NCBI GenBank assembly: GCA_016124855.1
Contig: WGMX01000027.1
Span: 62,001-126,000, forward strand
Reading direction: 5' to 3'
DNA length: 64,000 bases
From: Anaerolineaceae bacterium
Lineage (GTDB): Bacteria > Chloroflexota > Anaerolineae > Aggregatilineales > Phototrophicaceae
Under the pieces are notes generated by a model that saw only the letters and a program-made list of their open reading frames with translations, was not told the origin of the DNA and ran no database searches. Shown piece after piece: positions 61,050 through 64,000 of the stretch. The position numbers and the translations under genes are program-made. The number at the start of each line of letters is the position of its first letter. The stretch's first letter is position 1.

Positions 61050-61054
61050 CCCCT

Positions 61055-61648
61055 GTGGATGAACATGATACCTTAGCACGTCTGCGGGCTGCCGCTCTCG
61101 AACGTGATTGGAGCATCCTCCAAGACACATTGGCTGACGCGCTGAGCGAGGTCGAATATTTTGCCGGTCTGGAAATCGGTTTGACGCGTGCCCATGACCA
61201 TCTGCCCGTCTTTGAGCAGCATCACCCTGACGCATCTTGGGCACGTGCTTTGTTAGTCTGGTTGGCTTCCTATGGCGCGCCGCCCGCGGATTTACCGATG
61301 GATGCCGGCTTAGCGCACGATAGTCCCGGTGCGAATAATTTTGTCGCGGCGTTGGTCGAACTCGCCCGCAGCGCTGAGCGCAAAACGCCTTACGAAAACC
61401 GTATCCGCTTTTTAGCCAACGCCATCGGTAATTTGATCGTGGCTGATCTCGCTGCTTATTGGTACGCTGAAAATGCCGACATGTGGGCATTTCAGCAGGA
61501 ACACGGTTCTGAAATTGACGATGAAACTGGCGAACCCATCAGCCAGATTGTCTATGCCTCATTCTGGTTAGATGAGGATGTAGCCGCCCGCGACACTGCC
61601 GCGTGGATCGCTATCGCTGACCAGCTTGAGCGCAAAATGAAGGGATAA
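61055..61648 (+). CDS. Hypothetical helical protein
   Basis: This 197-residue protein starts at GTG 61055, five bases after the cNMP/DUF1003 gene and seven before the next, so it is part of a tight operon. It is almost all helix (DTLARLRAAALERDWSILQD, FVAALVELARSAERKTPYEN) with no membrane segment or known motif. A run DDETGEPISQIVYASFW in the second half may be a loop. I do not recognise it; no catalytic residue is evident. Confidence 0.68.
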   Translation: MDEHDTLARLRAAALERDWSILQDTLADALSEVEYFAGLEIGLTRAHDHLPVFEQHHPDASWARALLVWLASYGAPPADLPMDAGLAHDSPGANNFVAALVELARSAERKTPYENRIRFLANAIGNLIVADLAAYWYAENADMWAFQQEHGSEIDDETGEPISQIVYASFWLDEDVAARDTAAWIAIADQLERKMKG

Positions 61649-61655
61649 TGTTGCT

Positions 61656-62162
61656 ATGACACCATTTGTTATCCTGTTCATCATTGTATTTGCTGTCGGC
61701 TTTCTCATCGCTATGAACTATCTCAGCGCATCAAAGCAGGATCGTATCACACCCATACGTCAAATCGCTGAGATTGATTGGGATGCCATCAATGATGAAA
61801 TTGTCCAAACGGAAATCGCCAGAGGGAACAAAATCGGCGCGATTAAACGCTATCGTGAACTGACCGGTCTTGGACTGAAAGACGCTAAAGATGCCATCGA
61901 CTATGCCATGCTCCATCCCGACGAGCGCGGCGACAAAAAGAAGAAATCTGCCTACGATGCACAGGACGCGGGTATCCGCGATTTGATTCAAGATGGTCGG
62001 CTGGATGAAGCCGTCGAGATTTATCAGAAGTTCGCCGGTGTTGATGCCTATACCGCCCGTGATGCGGTGGATGAGATTGCGCGTGACTTGCACTTGAGCA
62101 CCAGCACCGCTTCACGCACGACTTTCGATTCGTCATCCACCGACAAAACGAACCACAACTAA
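61656..62162 (+). CDS. Membrane protein with L7/L12 C-terminal-like domains
   Basis: This 168-residue protein has one N-terminal helix (FVILFIIVFAVGFLIAMNYL). Two soluble repeats follow that resemble the C-terminal domain of ribosomal L7/L12: NKIGAIKRYRELTGLGLKDA with KDAIDYAM, and LDEAVEIYQKFAGVDAYTAR with DAVDEIA. The first is a close match to the ribosomal 'TGLGLKEAK' motif. Such domains occur outside ribosomes as protein-interaction modules. It lies in the operon between the hypothetical gene and the CadD-type transporter gene (eight-base gap). The function is unknown. Confidence 0.75.
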   Translation: MTPFVILFIIVFAVGFLIAMNYLSASKQDRITPIRQIAEIDWDAINDEIVQTEIARGNKIGAIKRYRELTGLGLKDAKDAIDYAMLHPDERGDKKKKSAYDAQDAGIRDLIQDGRLDEAVEIYQKFAGVDAYTARDAVDEIARDLHLSTSTASRTTFDSSSTDKTNHN

Positions 62163-62170
62163 CCTTTTCG

Positions 62171-62782
62171 ATGCTGTTGACCATTGCCACTGCCGTCGTT
62201 GCTTTCATCGCCACCAACATCGACGACATCCTGTTGTTGATGTTGTTTTTCGCGCAGGTCAACAACAGCTTTCGCAAACGGCATATCATTGTTGGGCATT
62301 ATCTGGGCTTCAGCGCCATTCTTATCGTCAGTCTGTTGGGTTTGGCCGGCGCATTAGTCTTACCGCACAGCCTGATCGGTTTGCTCGGCCTCATTCCGAT
62401 TGCACTTGGGCTGTACCAGCTTGCCCATAAACCTGACGATGATGATGAAACGCTAGATGTTGCGCATATCCAGCCTAAAACCGGTTTTCTGGAAAGTCTT
62501 GTCAGCGCCCATACTCTCAGCGTTGCCGGGGTCAGCCTCGCCAACGGCGCGGATAACATCAGTGTCTACGTGCCGCTCTTTGCCAGTCACACCGTGATGG
62601 ATAGTGTGCTCATCACCATCATCTTTTTGCTCTTGGTCGGCCTCTGGTGTTATCTGGGCTATCGTTTAGTTCGCTTTCCGTCCGTTGCCCGCTTCTTGGA
62701 ACGCAACGGTGAGCGCGTTGTTCCCTACGTATTCATCCTCCTCGGCATCTATATCCTCCTCGACAATACTTTTTTCTCCTGA
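62171..62782 (+). CDS. CadD-type cadmium resistance transporter
   Basis: This 203-residue inner-membrane protein has five to six helices. The family pattern is clear: FIATNIDDILLLMLFFAQ, SVAGVSLANGADNISVYVPL and the closing YVFILLGIYILLDN. CadD proteins export cadmium or related divalent cations; whether this one handles Cd is an inference. It is the last gene of the run from 60210. An intergenic region with two inverted repeats follows, then the radical SAM gene. Confidence 0.85.
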   Translation: MLLTIATAVVAFIATNIDDILLLMLFFAQVNNSFRKRHIIVGHYLGFSAILIVSLLGLAGALVLPHSLIGLLGLIPIALGLYQLAHKPDDDDETLDVAHIQPKTGFLESLVSAHTLSVAGVSLANGADNISVYVPLFASHTVMDSVLITIIFLLLVGLWCYLGYRLVRFPSVARFLERNGERVVPYVFILLGIYILLDNTFFS

Positions 62783-62849
62783 TCTATCTGCCCCAAATTC
62801 CGGTTTGGTATCTGCTTCCAACACTGCATTTGCCCCAGTTTAGGAATTA

Positions 62850-62896
62850 TTTAGCCACGCTAAATAAATAGCGGTAAAATACTTAGCATCGCTAAA
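62850..62896. promoter_or_regulatory. Two TTTAGC-NNN-GCTAAA inverted repeats, candidate operators
   Basis: TTTAGCCACGCTAAA (62850-62864) and CTTAGCATCGCTAAA (62882-62896) are spaced exactly 32 bases centre to centre, about three helical turns, with a TAAAAT -10-like element between them. They lie 46-92 bases before the radical SAM start codon. The regulator is unidentified. Confidence 0.65.
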
Positions 62897-62941
62897 TAAC
62901 TTCTGAGAGGGAAGTTTCTAAATGTAAGGAGAAGTTGAAAA

Positions 62942-64000
62942 ATGGAGCTGTCAAAGCGGGACATGTACCGTTTTCCGTGGTCAGGCAATGACAATCCCAT
63001 CGGCTGGCTGGAAGTCACCGATAAGTGCAACACCTACTGTCGTGGCTGCTACCGCATCAATGGTATGCAGGGTCACAAATCGCTTGAACAAATCAAAGAA
63101 GAAATCGCGCTCCTCAAAAACTGGCGCAATTGTGACAATATTTCTATCGCGGGCGGCGAACCGCTTATTCACCCCAATATCCTCGAAATTGTTTCATACA
63201 TCCGCAGCTTGAATATGAAACCGCTCATCCTGACCAACGGCATCAAAATGGAAAACAACATTGGCCTGATGCGCGAACTCAAACAGGCCGGAGTAGTTGG
63301 TTTTACCTTTCACATCGACAGCGAACAACAGCGCCCGAAATGGAAGGGCAAGTCCGAGATCGAACTGTTCGAGCTGCGTCAGCACTTCGCCGATATGGCC
63401 AAAGAAGTGGGTGGATTATTCGTCAGTTTTGGCATGACCGTTTACCCCGGCAATCTCTATATGGTTCCCGAAATGGTCAAGTGGGCCAATAAAAACATTG
63501 ACCGTGTACACGGCTTGGTCTTTATCGGCTTCCGCAACACCCTCATGGAAGGGGAGTACGACTACTACGCCAACGGCAAGAAGGTTGATCTCAAGACCAG
63601 CTACGCCGCCGACAACAGTGATGAATCCTATCTGACCTCGCGCGATATTTACGCCGAAATCAAAAAGAACTTCCCGCACTACGAAACTTCCGCTTACATG
63701 GGCGGTTCGCAGGTGCACGATAAATTGACGTGGCTTGTGTCGGCTCAACTGGGTGTGAAGGGGCAAATGTACGGTTCAATCGGCAAGAAAGTTATGGAGC
63801 TGTTCCAATCCTTCCACCATCTGCGTTATGGTACATATGTTATTTATTCACCCGGCAACAAGATTCCCAAGATTGCTCTTTTGCTCGGTTTGTTGGATAA
63901 AGGTGTTCGCCAGACCAGCCGGAACTTCTGGAAAGACGTTCTGCGTCATCCGGCGCGCTTATTCCAACCCCTTTACGTGCAAAGCATCGGCATCATTCAA
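62942..64000 (+). CDS. Radical SAM protein, 3' end outside window
   Basis: The frame opens at ATG 62942 (AAGGAG 16 bases upstream) and stays open to the window end (353 codons seen). The [4Fe-4S] SAM-cluster motif is TDKCNTYCRGCYR (Cx3CxxC) and the GGE motif is IAGGEPLIHPN, so the radical SAM core is complete. The later part (GYIRxL-like helices, SPGNKIPKIALLLG) does not identify a named subfamily. There is no C-terminal domain in view. The reaction is unknown; the family includes enzymes that modify peptides, cofactors and lipids. The operator-like repeats upstream suggest regulated expression. Confidence 0.85.
   Translation, partial: MELSKRDMYRFPWSGNDNPIGWLEVTDKCNTYCRGCYRINGMQGHKSLEQIKEEIALLKNWRNCDNISIAGGEPLIHPNILEIVSYIRSLNMKPLILTNGIKMENNIGLMRELKQAGVVGFTFHIDSEQQRPKWKGKSEIELFELRQHFADMAKEVGGLFVSFGMTVYPGNLYMVPEMVKWANKNIDRVHGLVFIGFRNTLMEGEYDYYANGKKVDLKTSYAADNSDESYLTSRDIYAEIKKNFPHYETSAYMGGSQVHDKLTWLVSAQLGVKGQMYGSIGKKVMELFQSFHHLRYGTYVIYSPGNKIPKIALLLGLLDKGVRQTSRNFWKDVLRHPARLFQPLYVQSIGIIQ

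Noticed and set aside
1-64000. rRNA or tRNA genes, prophage, integrase and attachment sites
   Set aside because: No tRNA TPsiC-like arm in a cloverleaf context, no rRNA sequence, no phage structural or integrase gene was seen.

Overview
The window reads as chromosome of a Chloroflexota (Anaerolineae-like) bacterium. The support is indirect: roughly balanced G+C, long Thr/Pro (TPTPT) linkers in secreted proteins, very large soluble PAS/GAF histidine kinases, paired cupredoxin proteins, and many small dispersed hairpin repeats. No rRNA, tRNA, phage, IS transposase or CRISPR array was seen, so the taxonomic call is an inference.

Layout. 1-3.7 kb: NAD biosynthesis (end of nadA, nadB) plus a cysteine desulfurase that probably serves the NadA Fe-S cluster. 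3.7-8.0 kb (minus): an enolase-superfamily enzyme and a six-PAS histidine kinase. 8.2-10.5 kb (minus): a TetR regulator and a 14-helix MFS exporter, each preceded by a copy of the same TTAAC-type palindrome. 10.8-17.8 kb: a NarL-type response regulator, an OsmC-like protein and a 1846-residue kinase with nine GAF-like modules. 18-19 kb: a frameshifted DUF5615-like remnant and a VOC protein. 19.0-22.6 kb: two overlapping class III nucleotide cyclase genes whose active-site residues are complementary. 23-27 kb: a GH172/DUF2961 protein, a class III aminotransferase and a flavin monooxygenase. 27.4-34.7 kb (minus): envelope proteins, namely an M23 peptidase, an SRPBCC protein and an ECF sigma/anti-sigma operon with a bactofilin-like membrane protein and a LysM protein. 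35.0-41.4 kb: two large secreted proteins each carrying a cohesin-like and a dockerin module, one also bearing GH44 and GH16 catalytic domains. 42-45.7 kb: a sugar isomerase-like protein, a lipoprotein, a DUF4097-like protein and a phosphotriesterase-family enzyme. 45.7-48.8 kb (minus): tandem DUF4139 paralogues. 49.9-54.7 kb: an exported electron-transfer cluster of two double cupredoxins, two c-type cytochromes and a ScyD/ScyE-like propeller. 54.7-64 kb: a nucleotidyltransferase, a two-domain glycosidase-like protein, ArsR, a metallophosphoesterase, a frameshifted nucleoside phosphorylase, a cNMP-binding DUF1003 protein, an L7/L12-like protein, a CadD-type transporter and a radical SAM protein cut by the window end.

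Connections. The most notable signal is the tandem cyclase pair. One subunit has lost the metal-binding Asp residues but keeps the transition-state Asn/Arg; the other has the reverse, as in mammalian C1/C2 adenylyl cyclase. A protein with a good cyclic-nucleotide-binding motif lies 38 kb away. The cohesin/dockerin proteins suggest a small cell-surface polysaccharide-degrading assembly.

Several repeat families occupy the intergenic DNA: GTAGGG-flanked hairpins with variable stems, a CCCTCCC/GGGAGGG hairpin whose loop occurs in both orientations, and a MITE-like element of 109-111 bp built around that hairpin (three copies).
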